DNA of 64,000 bases from Halobacteriovorax sp. (GTDB lineage Bacteria; Bdellovibrionota; Bacteriovoracia; Bacteriovoracales; Bacteriovoracaceae): the NCBI GenBank assembly GCA_002720865.1, contig PBIO01000011.1, positions 62,001 to 126,000 on the forward strand, read 5' to 3'. The notes under the pieces are model-generated. The model saw only the letters and a list, made by a program, of their open reading frames with translations. It did no database searches and was not told the origin of the DNA. This document shows positions 44,493 to 52,882 of this stretch, one piece after another. The position numbers and the translations under genes were made by a program. The stretch's first letter is position 1; the number at the start of each line of letters is the position of its first letter.

Positions 44493-45177
44493 AATGACCA
44501 CTCAGGATTTTCCACTCGTCAGTGTTTCTATATTTCAATCTAAATTCTTCTACGGTATCGAAGAACTGATCGCTGTTACCTTGTTTTAAATGTGTCAGGG
44601 CCGCCCAAAGTCTTGCTCCTCTATAAAATTTCGAAGCTGGGTATTCCTTAACTAATCTATCTAAATGAGCAATCACCCATTCCGGATGCTCACCTGATTC
44701 AAAAGCTGAAACTCCAGCTTGAAATAGATACTTATCATTGATTTCTTTATGCTCAGGATAATGAACAGCAAGAGCATGGAAGAACTGTGCCGCCTTTTCA
44801 AAATCTTGTTTCTTAAAAGCTGTTTCAGCTGTGGCAAGAATTTGATTTGGACTCCACTTATAGATGTCGTACTTAACAAGATCATTTTGTGGAGCTACTG
44901 GAGCAACAGAAGCTAAGCCTCTTCCCTTCTCTTCTTTTTGCTTATCATCGAGCTTTAGCTTTAAAAAGTTATTGGTACTTTTTAAACCTTGAATCTCAAA
45001 ACGTAGGCGTTCAATTTCCATCTTGAGTTCTCTATTTTCTTTAGCCAAAACTAAAGCTGAGCGCTCATAGTTATTGATAACCTCTGCTCTTGATTCGATC
45101 TTTTCCATCAAGTCACATGATGAAAACAGTGCCGTAGTAGCAACTAGGAGAATAAATTTTTTGTTTTTTACGTTCAT
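44461..45177 (-). CDS. YbgF/CpoB-like lipoprotein with coiled coil and TPRs
   Basis: A 238-residue lipoprotein (lipobox FSSC). Residues ~25-75 are a coiled coil (ERSALVLAKENRELKMEIER and following). Residues ~100-235 are TPR-like pairs (FKKQDFEKAAQFFHALAVHY, YPASKFYRGARLWAALTHL). This layout matches CpoB/YbgF, which links Tol-Pal to peptidoglycan synthesis, except that it is lipid-anchored and no tol or pal gene is next to it. I chose the second ATG (45177), which gives a normal lipoprotein signal. Coupled to the FecR gene downstream. Confidence 0.78.
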   Translation of the reverse strand: MNVKNKKFILLVATTALFSSCDLMEKIESRAEVINNYERSALVLAKENRELKMEIERLRFEIQGLKSTNNFLKLKLDDKQKEEKGRGLASVAPVAPQNDLVKYDIYKWSPNQILATAETAFKKQDFEKAAQFFHALAVHYPEHKEINDKYLFQAGVSAFESGEHPEWVIAHLDRLVKEYPASKFYRGARLWAALTHLKQGNSDQFFDTVEEFRLKYRNTDEWKILSGHYEKIVQKYKK

Positions 45178-45354
45178 AACTAAGTCCATAAAATTGACTA
45201 TTACTATTCTTCATACGTCTAATCGGGTTCTTAGCAGAAAAACTTAAATAATCCCCCGTGGAACGCTTATGCTTACGAGTATTTTGCTCGGGTATTAAGG
45301 ACAACTACCCAATATCCTTGACTGAGGCCCCTAAAGCCCGAATAATTTTAGTCT

Positions 45355-46320
45355 ATGGAGCATTTACTCGGATTTGATATTGGTGGAACCAAGACAGAAG
45401 TCAGCCTCTTTGCTCTCGGGGGCGGAGATGGTGAGTTTAAGGTTTCAACTAGTTCAGGAAGATCTGATCTTAAGGTCATTGCCTCAAAGAGGATGCCCAC
45501 GGCCAGAGATGAGGGTTATGAACCCTATCTTAAAAATCTTCTGGATTTAATTTCTTCAGTAACAAATGAAGCCTCTATAAAGATAGAAGATCTTAAAGGC
45601 ATGGGCCTAGGTCTACCGGGCTCCGTTCATCCAGAATCTGGAAAAATGCTTAACGGCAATACTCATATGATGATTGGAAAGGATGTTGCCGGAGATTTAA
45701 GAGAAGCTCTTAACTTTAAGACCCCTATTGCAGTTAATAACGACGCCAGCTGTTTTGCATTGGCGGAGGCCCTTTGCGGAGCTGGCCTTAAGTATGAAAC
45801 CGACCACGGCCTTCCTGTATCAAAGCAGCAGTCTATTGGGATTATTCTAGGAACTGGCTGCGGCGGTGGTCTTATTAACGCCGGTAGAATTTTAAATGGT
45901 GGTAAAGGCGGTGGCGGCGAAATTGGTCATACGACTTTAATAACTGACGGTCATCCTTGCTACTGCGGTCGTCTTGGCTGCGCTGAGCTCTACTTAGCGG
46001 GACCGGCGTTTGAAAAAAATATGCCTGGTAAAAAAGCCACTGAAATTTTTGAATTAGCAACGAAAGAAGACCCTGCGGCCCTAGCTGTTGTTAATGATTA
46101 CCGCCAAAAACTTTGTGACTTCTTGATTAATTTAAATAATTTCTATGACCCCCACTTTATTGTTTTAGGGGGTGGTGTTAGTAAGCAAGAACTTATATAT
46201 AAAGATCTAGAAGAAAATCTTGGTAAAAAGATGTTCGTCTCTGGAAAGGTTCCAAACGTCTACCAACACCAACTATCTGATAGTGCCGGAGTTCTTGGTG
46301 CTGCCATAATGGTTTTATAA
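45355..46320 (+). CDS. ROK-family sugar kinase
   Basis: A 321-residue cytosolic kinase. The N-terminal phosphate-binding loop is GFDIGGTKTEV. GLGLPGSV, NNDASCFALAEA (catalytic Asp), GTGCGGGLI, GEIGHTTL and the zinc motif CYCGRLGCAE follow, as in glucokinases and N-acetylglucosamine kinases of the ROK family. The specific sugar cannot be told from sequence alone; glucose, fructose, GlcNAc or N-acetylmannosamine are candidates. GlcNAc would fit recycling of prey peptidoglycan. No regulator HTH is present, so it is not a ROK repressor. The stop codon abuts the stop of the convergent barrel protein gene with no gap. Confidence 0.88.
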   Translation: MEHLLGFDIGGTKTEVSLFALGGGDGEFKVSTSSGRSDLKVIASKRMPTARDEGYEPYLKNLLDLISSVTNEASIKIEDLKGMGLGLPGSVHPESGKMLNGNTHMMIGKDVAGDLREALNFKTPIAVNNDASCFALAEALCGAGLKYETDHGLPVSKQQSIGIILGTGCGGGLINAGRILNGGKGGGGEIGHTTLITDGHPCYCGRLGCAELYLAGPAFEKNMPGKKATEIFELATKEDPAALAVVNDYRQKLCDFLINLNNFYDPHFIVLGGGVSKQELIYKDLEENLGKKMFVSGKVPNVYQHQLSDSAGVLGAAIMVL

Positions 46321-47733
46321 TTAGAAACTAACTTTGACACCGATAGTATGAATAAGCTCATTACCTTCGGTTCCTGTTTGAAACATTCTATCTGATTCTT
46401 GATCGTAGTATTCAACTCCCATATAAGGTTGAACTTTAGATTTTCCCCATTTAAAAGAAGTTGATACCTTAGCCCCATACATACTTTCGTAAACGCCTTC
46501 AGTATCAATGGTCTGGCTTGTATAAGCATCAAGGGCCAGCCAAGGATTATCTTTTTCTCTTCCACCCCAAGAGCCAGAGTCTAATCCAACAGACGCGTTG
46601 ATTTCAAGCTCCCCTCTATCCATGGTCCATAAGTCTACTCCAGCAAGTGCTTCTACAGTTGCCCGGCAGCGCCATTTCCCAAGGTCACCTTCAGTCTTAA
46701 AGCCCACTCCGGCCTTGGCTTCGAGAGAGTACTCGTCATCCATATGCTCTAGGTAATTATACCTAACTGAACCACTAATTTCGTGCCAATAATCTTGGAT
46801 AGATTGAGAGCCCCTATCGTCATCAGTTCTTTCGCGAAATGATAGTGAACCAACTCCATATAAGCGCTTATCATCTTGAAAGTTTTTCGTTCCTCTTAAA
46901 GTAAGAGTGGTCTCTTCCATGGCCTCGATATACTTCTTACCATCTTCATCTCGGTAATACTTATATCCAAATTTTCCTTCCTGAGGAGCTTCCCTAGAAA
47001 AAAGATTACTTGAGTAGCGAATGCTAAAGCTACCCTCATCACCTTCTTCATCATACTGAAGAGCATGCCCATAAGTTCTCGCCCGGTCGTCAGCCGTTTG
47101 TTTTCCCGTTAAAGCTATTTTACCTCCATGAAGAAAATTATCATTATAAGTATCTGTGGTAATACTTCTTCTTCTATTTTTACCTAGCCAATGGTTCATA
47201 AAAGTTCTTTTTTCCCTGGCCACGTCCGCTTCTTTTTTCGCGTCGTAATCTAGGCTTAATTCTTTCTCTGAAGGAGCCGCGCAAAACCAGCCTTTTTGCT
47301 TCTTTCCACTATCTTTTGGTGAGCTAAAAAGTTTGTTCATAGGACCTTCACTTCGAACAGGGCAAGAAACGGCAGAGCCAGATGGAAGAGTGGCAATAGA
47401 TTGAATGGCCTCTAGGTTCTTAGTTCCAACTTCTACTAATTGCTTCTCAGAAGGGGCTTTAAGAGTTTTCATTAAATTATTATTCAGCATAAGAGGAAGC
47501 TCTTCAGTTAGATTACCACCGAGCTCTTGGATGAGCTTAGTCATCTTGGCGATGTCTGTGTATTCCTGAATCATCCTTTTGCTATCAAGCTTTCCATCTT
47601 TGTAAACCTCGTAAACATCGTCTTTTTGATTATAAACGAGACTTACGCCGTTACTTTCATAGACCGGCTCGCTGGCCACGGCCGTGGCAAGACATACAAG
47701 CGACAATAAAAATGCAAAAATTAATACCTTCAA
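46321..47733 (-). CDS. Outer-membrane beta-barrel protein
   Basis: A 470-residue exported protein. TTG start at 47733 with GGGGAGAGG upstream; signal peptide LSLVCLATAVAS. Residues ~20-180 form a soluble N-terminal part with two cysteines (SCPV, FCAAP). Residues ~190-470 are alternating strands with acidic turns (FSIRYSSNLFS, YSLEAKAGVGF, KVQPYMGVEYY) ending in Phe (IGVKVSF), typical of barrels recognised by BamA. Function unknown; perhaps a porin or adhesin. Divergent from the DsbD-type gene. Confidence 0.78.
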   Translation of the reverse strand: MKVLIFAFLLSLVCLATAVASEPVYESNGVSLVYNQKDDVYEVYKDGKLDSKRMIQEYTDIAKMTKLIQELGGNLTEELPLMLNNNLMKTLKAPSEKQLVEVGTKNLEAIQSIATLPSGSAVSCPVRSEGPMNKLFSSPKDSGKKQKGWFCAAPSEKELSLDYDAKKEADVAREKRTFMNHWLGKNRRRSITTDTYNDNFLHGGKIALTGKQTADDRARTYGHALQYDEEGDEGSFSIRYSSNLFSREAPQEGKFGYKYYRDEDGKKYIEAMEETTLTLRGTKNFQDDKRLYGVGSLSFRERTDDDRGSQSIQDYWHEISGSVRYNYLEHMDDEYSLEAKAGVGFKTEGDLGKWRCRATVEALAGVDLWTMDRGELEINASVGLDSGSWGGREKDNPWLALDAYTSQTIDTEGVYESMYGAKVSTSFKWGKSKVQPYMGVEYYDQESDRMFQTGTEGNELIHTIGVKVSF

Positions 47734-47775
47734 GAAAAACCTCTCCCCTTTTTATCGGGGAGAAATGACAAAAAC

Positions 47776-47803
47776 TTGACTCAAATCAAAGACTTAATAG
47801 ACA
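47776..47803 (+). promoter_or_regulatory. Possible promoter of the DsbD-type gene
   Basis: TTGACT (47776-47781) and TAGACA (47798-47803), 16 bases apart, lie in the 101-base divergent gap ahead of the gene. The -10 box is weak; another candidate, TAAGAT at 47813-47818, lacks a good -35. Confidence 0.3.
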
Positions 47804-47834
47804 AAGTTTTGCTAAGATTAGGCGATAAGGACCT

Positions 47835-50072
47835 ATGATGAATAAGATTTTTAGCCTTCTAGTATTGGGCTTTTTAAGTTTTCAAGTATTTGCGGATAAT
47901 TCAGTTCCCGATGTGGTGGTAAAGCATGGGGGTCAACTTTTAAGCCATAATGGCTCAACTTATCTTGTTTTAAATTTTGATGCCGCACCTAAATGGCATA
48001 CCTACTGGAAAAATCCAGGTGACGCAGGTCTTCCAACAAGTACGGAAATGAGCCTGGCCGGGGAACCTGTAAAACTAGAGGCCCTTGAATGGCCTGCCCC
48101 AAACCGATATTTTGAACAAGGTAATATGCTCGCTTATGGTTATGAAGGGGCCTATAGCTATTTCTTTAAACCAACTAAAGAGCAGCTAGCTAAAATAGAG
48201 TCCTCAGAACTAACCATCACGTCAAAATGGTTAGTCTGTAAGCATATTTGTATTCCTGGTAAAAAAGTCATTACTTTAGATCGGGGAAACTCAAGTGGAG
48301 ATTCACTTATCTCTAGAGAAGAGGCCGTAAACAGACTTGAGTCCTTACCAAAACTTGTTCCTCTGCCCACATCACTTGATCTAGTCTTGGCCAAAGACCC
48401 AGACACCAGCGGTCTTCTTTTATTTGCCAACCTAACTGATTTTTCCACAGAGAATTTAAATAAGAGCTTAAACTTAATCACTCCTTTTCCAAAGGAGCCC
48501 TTTACTTTTAAGCACGAAGTTAAATTCCAAGATAAAAAAGGGAATATTTACGCCAAGCTGCCAATTGAATGGGATGGGGAGTATATGGAGCCGGCCATTA
48601 ATCTTCCAAGTGATGGCAAATTTAAAACCCCCTATACCCTTAAGTTTCTTTTCGCGAACCCTTCGAGCGGAAAAGTTTCTATTATTGAAAAATCATTTTC
48701 CTCCTTTAGTTTAGATGCTGGAAAAAGACTTAATGGTTTCTTACAGATTTTGAAGCCAATTCCCCATGAAGAAAAACAAAAGACAGCAGATAATAATACG
48801 ACGACAGAGCCTGAAACCGCTAAAGATACTTCTCTTAGAAAAGAATCAAGTTCATCTATTTTTTATTTTATACTCTTCGCTTTTATTGGGGGTCTGATAT
48901 TAAATATTATGCCCTGTGTACTTCCGGTTATTTCCTTAAAGCTCTTTGGGCTTATTTCTCATTCAGAGGAATCTAAAAGTAGAATCTTAAAGCATAATAT
49001 TTTCTATACTCTAGGAGTCCTCGCCACCTTCCTTCTTATGGCCGTGGTGGTGGTCCTAGTAAAGATTAATGGCGAGTCCATTGGTTGGGGTTTTCAGCTT
49101 CAATCTCCACGCTTTATTGCGGTCATGCTAGTGATTCTCTTTTTAATGGCGCTTAATCTCTTTGGACTTTTTGAATTTAAAACTCCTGGAGGAAGTAAAC
49201 TCGGCGGAGTAGAATTAAAAGATGGTTTTGCAGGAGACTTTTTTGGAGGCGTTCTTGCCACCATTCTTTCAACTCCCTGTAGCGCTCCCTTTTTAGGTAC
49301 CGCTCTAACTTTTGCCTTCACCGGCTCAAACTTTGATGTCTTCGCCATTTTTGTTTCAATTGGACTTGGTCTTTCGGCCCCCTTTATCCTAACGGGAATT
49401 TTTCCTGGCATGATCAAGTGGCTACCAAAACCTGGTATGTGGATGGAGCATGTTAAAAAAGTTCTTGGGGTCACTTTACTCCTAACAATGGTTTGGCTTC
49501 TTGATGTCTTCACCACTCAAGCAGAAGGAACCAGCGCTCTAATAAAATTAAACACAGTCATCGTGCTTCTCTTCTTTGCCATCTACGCTCATCAAAAGAT
49601 GACCAAGAAGCTCTTTATTCGTGCTCTACTTTACTTAGCGCCCCTAGCGCTTCTTACCAATATTCTCCTCCACCCCATTAGCTCTCCAGAGACTGAGGGA
49701 AATGAAAGCTCCATGGTCAAAGAAAAAAGGGCCCTTGGACTTCCATGGGAGAAATGGAGCGAAGAGGCCATGAAGAACCATATGGAAGACGGGAATCTCG
49801 TTTTTATGGATTTCACGGCCAAGTGGTGCTTTACCTGCAAAATTAACGAAAAGGCCGTTATTGAAACAAAATCCTTCAAAGAGCTTACTGAAAGAAAAGG
49901 AGTTAAGCTTCTTCTCGCTGATTGGACCAAGCGTGACCCCATTATTGGTGATTGGCTAAAATCCAAAGGTTATGTGGGCGTTCCGGCCTACTTTATTCAA
50001 AAACCAGATGGAACCTTGATTGATCTTGGGGAAACCATTACCCTAAAAGAGATAGAAAAAAACCTCGATTAG
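47835..50072 (+). CDS. DsbD/ScsB-type thiol:disulfide transporter
   Basis: A 745-residue inner-membrane protein that passes electrons from cytosolic thioredoxin to the periplasm. After a signal peptide (VLGFLSFQVFA), an N-terminal ScsB-like domain has the redox pair CKHIC (Cys135, Cys139). The central membrane domain has the two conserved cysteines in MPCVLPV (Cys361) and STPCSAPF (Cys482). The C-terminal thioredoxin domain has WCFTC (Cys665, Cys668). The early KWHTYWKNPGDAG is typical of the ScsB/DsbD-like branch. The START gene follows eight bases after the stop. Its likely clients are the many Cys-rich secreted proteins of this genome. Confidence 0.93.
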   Translation: MMNKIFSLLVLGFLSFQVFADNSVPDVVVKHGGQLLSHNGSTYLVLNFDAAPKWHTYWKNPGDAGLPTSTEMSLAGEPVKLEALEWPAPNRYFEQGNMLAYGYEGAYSYFFKPTKEQLAKIESSELTITSKWLVCKHICIPGKKVITLDRGNSSGDSLISREEAVNRLESLPKLVPLPTSLDLVLAKDPDTSGLLLFANLTDFSTENLNKSLNLITPFPKEPFTFKHEVKFQDKKGNIYAKLPIEWDGEYMEPAINLPSDGKFKTPYTLKFLFANPSSGKVSIIEKSFSSFSLDAGKRLNGFLQILKPIPHEEKQKTADNNTTTEPETAKDTSLRKESSSSIFYFILFAFIGGLILNIMPCVLPVISLKLFGLISHSEESKSRILKHNIFYTLGVLATFLLMAVVVVLVKINGESIGWGFQLQSPRFIAVMLVILFLMALNLFGLFEFKTPGGSKLGGVELKDGFAGDFFGGVLATILSTPCSAPFLGTALTFAFTGSNFDVFAIFVSIGLGLSAPFILTGIFPGMIKWLPKPGMWMEHVKKVLGVTLLLTMVWLLDVFTTQAEGTSALIKLNTVIVLLFFAIYAHQKMTKKLFIRALLYLAPLALLTNILLHPISSPETEGNESSMVKEKRALGLPWEKWSEEAMKNHMEDGNLVFMDFTAKWCFTCKINEKAVIETKSFKELTERKGVKLLLADWTKRDPIIGDWLKSKGYVGVPAYFIQKPDGTLIDLGETITLKEIEKNLD

Positions 50073-50080
50073 GAGGAAGT

Positions 50081-50749
50081 ATTAAACTCCTCAGTTTTGT
50101 TATTCTCTTTTTGATCAGCACTCCTGGCTTTGGCTCTCAAGAGTGGACTCTGGTAGAAAAACAAGACAAGATTCAGCTCTACTCCGGCTCAAAACCTATA
50201 GATGATATTTATCCCTATAAAGCAAAAGTCTGGCTTCCCTACACCATCCCTGAAATTCTGGCGGTCTTTCTTGATAGCAAAAGAAAAAAAGAATGGGTTC
50301 CAAGGCTATGGGAAACCTGGATTGAGAACGAATCAATTAAAACCGGAACCAGAATTGAATATGCCGAAATACTTATTCCTTGGCCCTTTCAAAACCGGGA
50401 TGTCTTAGTAAAAATAGAAACCAAAGTTTTTGAAGATATCAATCATATCGTCCTTCTTGCGACCTCTGTTCAAAACGACCGAATCATCAAGGCCTCTGCC
50501 GTCAGGGCCATTGTTCACCCAAGTCGCCTAACCCTAAAATGGGACCCCATAAAAAAAGAAACCTCTCTAGAAACCGTCGCCTTCACCGACCCCAGAGGCT
50601 ATATCCCCGCCTGGATTGTAAACCTTTTCCAAAAAACCGAAGCCGTAAACCTCGTCGAATCCCTTAGAAAACAGCTGGCCAAAAATCTTTATTCAAAAGA
50701 ATATCTGTTAGAAATAAAAGAAGGACTGGAAGGAATTCGAAAACAATAA
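50081..50749 (+). CDS. Secreted START-domain protein, probable ATT start
   Basis: A 222-residue exported protein. Residues ~30-210 match a START lipid-binding domain: KAKVWLPYTIPEILAVFLDS, RKKEWVPRLWETW, IPWPFQNRDVLV, AFTDPRGYIPAWIVNLF. A complete signal peptide (KLLSFVILFLISTPGFG) is encoded only if translation begins near 50081. In that frame there is no ATG, GTG or TTG between an upstream stop and the TTG at 50111, but AGGAGGAAGT stands directly before ATT. I therefore place the start at ATT 50081; the TTG at 50111 would lose most of the signal. It lies eight bases after the DsbD-type gene. A 28-bp repeat begins two bases past the stop. Lipid cargo unknown. Confidence 0.75.
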   Translation: MKLLSFVILFLISTPGFGSQEWTLVEKQDKIQLYSGSKPIDDIYPYKAKVWLPYTIPEILAVFLDSKRKKEWVPRLWETWIENESIKTGTRIEYAEILIPWPFQNRDVLVKIETKVFEDINHIVLLATSVQNDRIIKASAVRAIVHPSRLTLKWDPIKKETSLETVAFTDPRGYIPAWIVNLFQKTEAVNLVESLRKQLAKNLYSKEYLLEIKEGLEGIRKQ

Positions 50750-50750
50750 A

Positions 50751-50778
50751 GGTACGCGTTTCCTTTTCCGGATTTCAG
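50751..50778. repeat. 28-bp inverted repeat, left arm
   Basis: The arm starts GGTACGCGTTTCC and pairs with 51769-51796 at 27 of 28 positions (the one mismatch is six bases from the arm's inner end). It begins two bases past the stop codon of the START gene. Confidence 0.9.
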
Positions 50779-50863
50779 TAACTTAAAGTGGATTTTGGAA
50801 ACCTTGGTACATAGATCTTTCAATCAACCTATTAGTAAGAGACTCTTTTAGGTATAAAGGCCC

Positions 50864-51760
50864 ATGCAAATTTTAACTAAAGTAATACTCTTAGCAGCCC
50901 TTTTTTACCAAGTCCCAGGTTTATCAAAGTCTGTAACTTTAGAATCCGAATCTAATTTTAGAAAGGATGTAAAAGTCAGATTACCTAGAGGTTTTAAGAA
51001 AAAAGAAAAATGGCCACTCATAATTTCTATGCACGGATATGGAGGAAGCTCTTTAATTCAAAGTTACTATTTAAGACTTAGAAAATATAATAATAAATTT
51101 GGTTTTGTCTACGCGGTTCCTAATGGCCTGAAAAATAAAGATGGAAAAGCCTATTGGAACGCTAGTAATTTTTGCTGTGACTTTGATAATAAAAATATCA
51201 ATGATGTTAAGTATATTGAAAACCTCATTGAGGAAATTTCTACTTCAAAAAGAATCAGCAGAATTGATCCCGATAGAATCTATCTCATGGGATATTCTAA
51301 TGGAGCTTTTCTCGCTTCAAAGATAGCTTGTGAATCAGATCTAAGAATTGCAGGAATAGTTACAATCTCTGGAACTAGTGATCTAAGAGACCAAAATGGG
51401 AACCTACTCCCGAAAGATAAACTAAATTGCTCCCACAACCGCCCAATTAAGGTACTTCATATTCACGGAGATTTGGACAGCACTATAAGGTATGAAGGCT
51501 TTGACAATGGAAAGACCGCTCATGTCTCCGCAATTGCTCAGACCAAACGCTGGGCAATTCATAATGGTTGTAAGGGCGATTTAAAAAAGAAAGACTATAA
51601 GTTAAACGCGACCAACTTTATGCGTGGTAAAGACACTGAAGTTTATGAGTTTAGCGATTGTGCCGCTCCAGTAAAGCACTTTAAGATTCTAAAGGGAGTA
51701 CACTTTGGAATCTTCAAGAAAAAATTTACTAAGGCCATGCTTAACTTCCTTTTCCTTTAA
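50864..51760 (+). CDS. Secreted alpha/beta-hydrolase esterase (LpqC / PHB-depolymerase-like)
   Basis: A 298-residue exported esterase. Signal peptide to about residue 22. Motifs of the LpqC/feruloyl-esterase/PHB-depolymerase group: oxyanion segment ISMHGYGGS, nucleophile Ser145 in GYSNGAF, acid Asp203 or Asp205 in HIHGDLDST, and catalytic His280 in KGVHFG. FCCDF and a further cysteine pair late in the chain suggest disulfides. Candidate substrates are short polyhydroxyalkanoate chains or aryl esters; neither can be fixed. The gene is A/T-rich compared with both neighbours and is enclosed by 28-bp inverted repeats, so it may be an inserted cassette. Confidence 0.88.
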   Translation: MQILTKVILLAALFYQVPGLSKSVTLESESNFRKDVKVRLPRGFKKKEKWPLIISMHGYGGSSLIQSYYLRLRKYNNKFGFVYAVPNGLKNKDGKAYWNASNFCCDFDNKNINDVKYIENLIEEISTSKRISRIDPDRIYLMGYSNGAFLASKIACESDLRIAGIVTISGTSDLRDQNGNLLPKDKLNCSHNRPIKVLHIHGDLDSTIRYEGFDNGKTAHVSAIAQTKRWAIHNGCKGDLKKKDYKLNATNFMRGKDTEVYEFSDCAAPVKHFKILKGVHFGIFKKKFTKAMLNFLFL

Positions 51761-52882
51761 TTAAGTATCTGAATTCCGGAAAAGGAAACGCGTACCAAAG
51801 ATATATTCCGCGTCTATTTCGATCTGTTCGAGACTTTTTCTATTATCGATTTCAATTCTGACTGTGCCCATGAGCTTTTCCATGGTTTCGATATAGTCTA
51901 TTTTGTTAAAGCTTAGGTAGTCTTTCCATTGCCAGATATTATGGGCCAAGCGCATCGACATTGGCATGGCAGTAATCCCTTTATCTAAGAGCTTTTTTGT
52001 TAGGGCCACTGAGTTCTCTAGGGAGTCTTGGCGCAAGTATAAAGTTGAGCAGCACTCCCCTTCTACAATTTGGGTACCAAGCTTTTTAGCGAGAATTTCT
52101 TTTCTCTTTTTATTTTCTTCTATTATGGAGTCTACTTTTTTGAGCTGCACTCTAAGCATAGCTCCGGATAATTCAGAGACTCTCATAGAGCTTCCAAGGA
52201 TTGTCTCCATGCCTTCAAACATCTTTTTATATTTTGGATTCAGCCCAAAGGCATGATCGCTAACTAATTTGAGTTTTAATCCAAGAGCCCCGTCATTTGT
52301 AGTGATGGCTCCTCCTTCCCCACAGGTAATTGTCTTTTCCATATTAAAGGAAAAGCAACCTAGATCGCCAAAGCTGCCCAGCCTTTTGCCCTTGTATGTT
52401 GCACCTAGGGCCTGGGCGCAGTCTTCAATCACAAAGAGGTTTTCTTTTTTAGCAAAATCACAAATTTTATCAATCTCACAAGGCCTTCCATCCATATGGA
52501 CAGGAATAATCGCCTTAGTCTTTTTAGTTACTGCCTCTTTTATAGAATCTAGTTCTAATAGAAATTCGCTTCCAATATTAACAACGACGGGTGTAGCTCC
52601 TACAGTTAAGACCGAGCTTATAGTAGCAAAGAAGGTATAAGCAGGAACAATAACCTCATCACCTTCTTTTATATCAAGGGCCCGAAGGGCCGCAACCAAG
52701 GCGTTGGTTCCACTATTAACCAGACAAGATGAACTGGTGCCGATAAATTCTGAAAACTCTTTTTCAAAGCTATCACATTCCGTAGCTTCTTCTCTATGTC
52801 GAAAGAGATGGCCACTCTCAAGGACCTTTTTAAGAGCCTCTAGTTCCTGATTGTCTATTAAGTGTTTATTACTCAAGTTCAA
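51761..52882 (-). CDS. DegT/DnrJ/EryC1/StrS-family aminotransferase
   Basis: A 373-residue PLP enzyme of the sugar aminotransferase family, which makes amino sugars for lipopolysaccharide, capsule or glycoproteins. Features: NSGTNALVAAL, VPAYTFFATISSVLTVGATPV in two parts, EDCAQALGATYKGKRLGSFGDLG in two parts, and the PLP lysine in FSFNMEKTITCGEGGAI. The MDGRP in place of the more common LYGQP and a short C-terminal region are unlike the sugar enzymes with known substrate, so I leave the substrate open. The last ~10 residues are encoded by the right repeat arm and may be an added tail. It overlaps the gpsA end by 14 bases. Confidence 0.85.
   Translation of the reverse strand: MNLSNKHLIDNQELEALKKVLESGHLFRHREEATECDSFEKEFSEFIGTSSSCLVNSGTNALVAALRALDIKEGDEVIVPAYTFFATISSVLTVGATPVVVNIGSEFLLELDSIKEAVTKKTKAIIPVHMDGRPCEIDKICDFAKKENLFVIEDCAQALGATYKGKRLGSFGDLGCFSFNMEKTITCGEGGAITTNDGALGLKLKLVSDHAFGLNPKYKKMFEGMETILGSSMRVSELSGAMLRVQLKKVDSIIEENKKRKEILAKKLGTQIVEGECCSTLYLRQDSLENSVALTKKLLDKGITAMPMSMRLAHNIWQWKDYLSFNKIDYIETMEKLMGTVRIEIDNRKSLEQIEIDAEYIFGTRFLFRNSDT
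51769..51796. repeat. 28-bp inverted repeat, right arm
   Basis: Reverse complement of 50751-50778 with one mismatch. It lies within the last codons of the minus-strand aminotransferase gene, encoding GTRFLFRNS just before its end. Confidence 0.9.
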
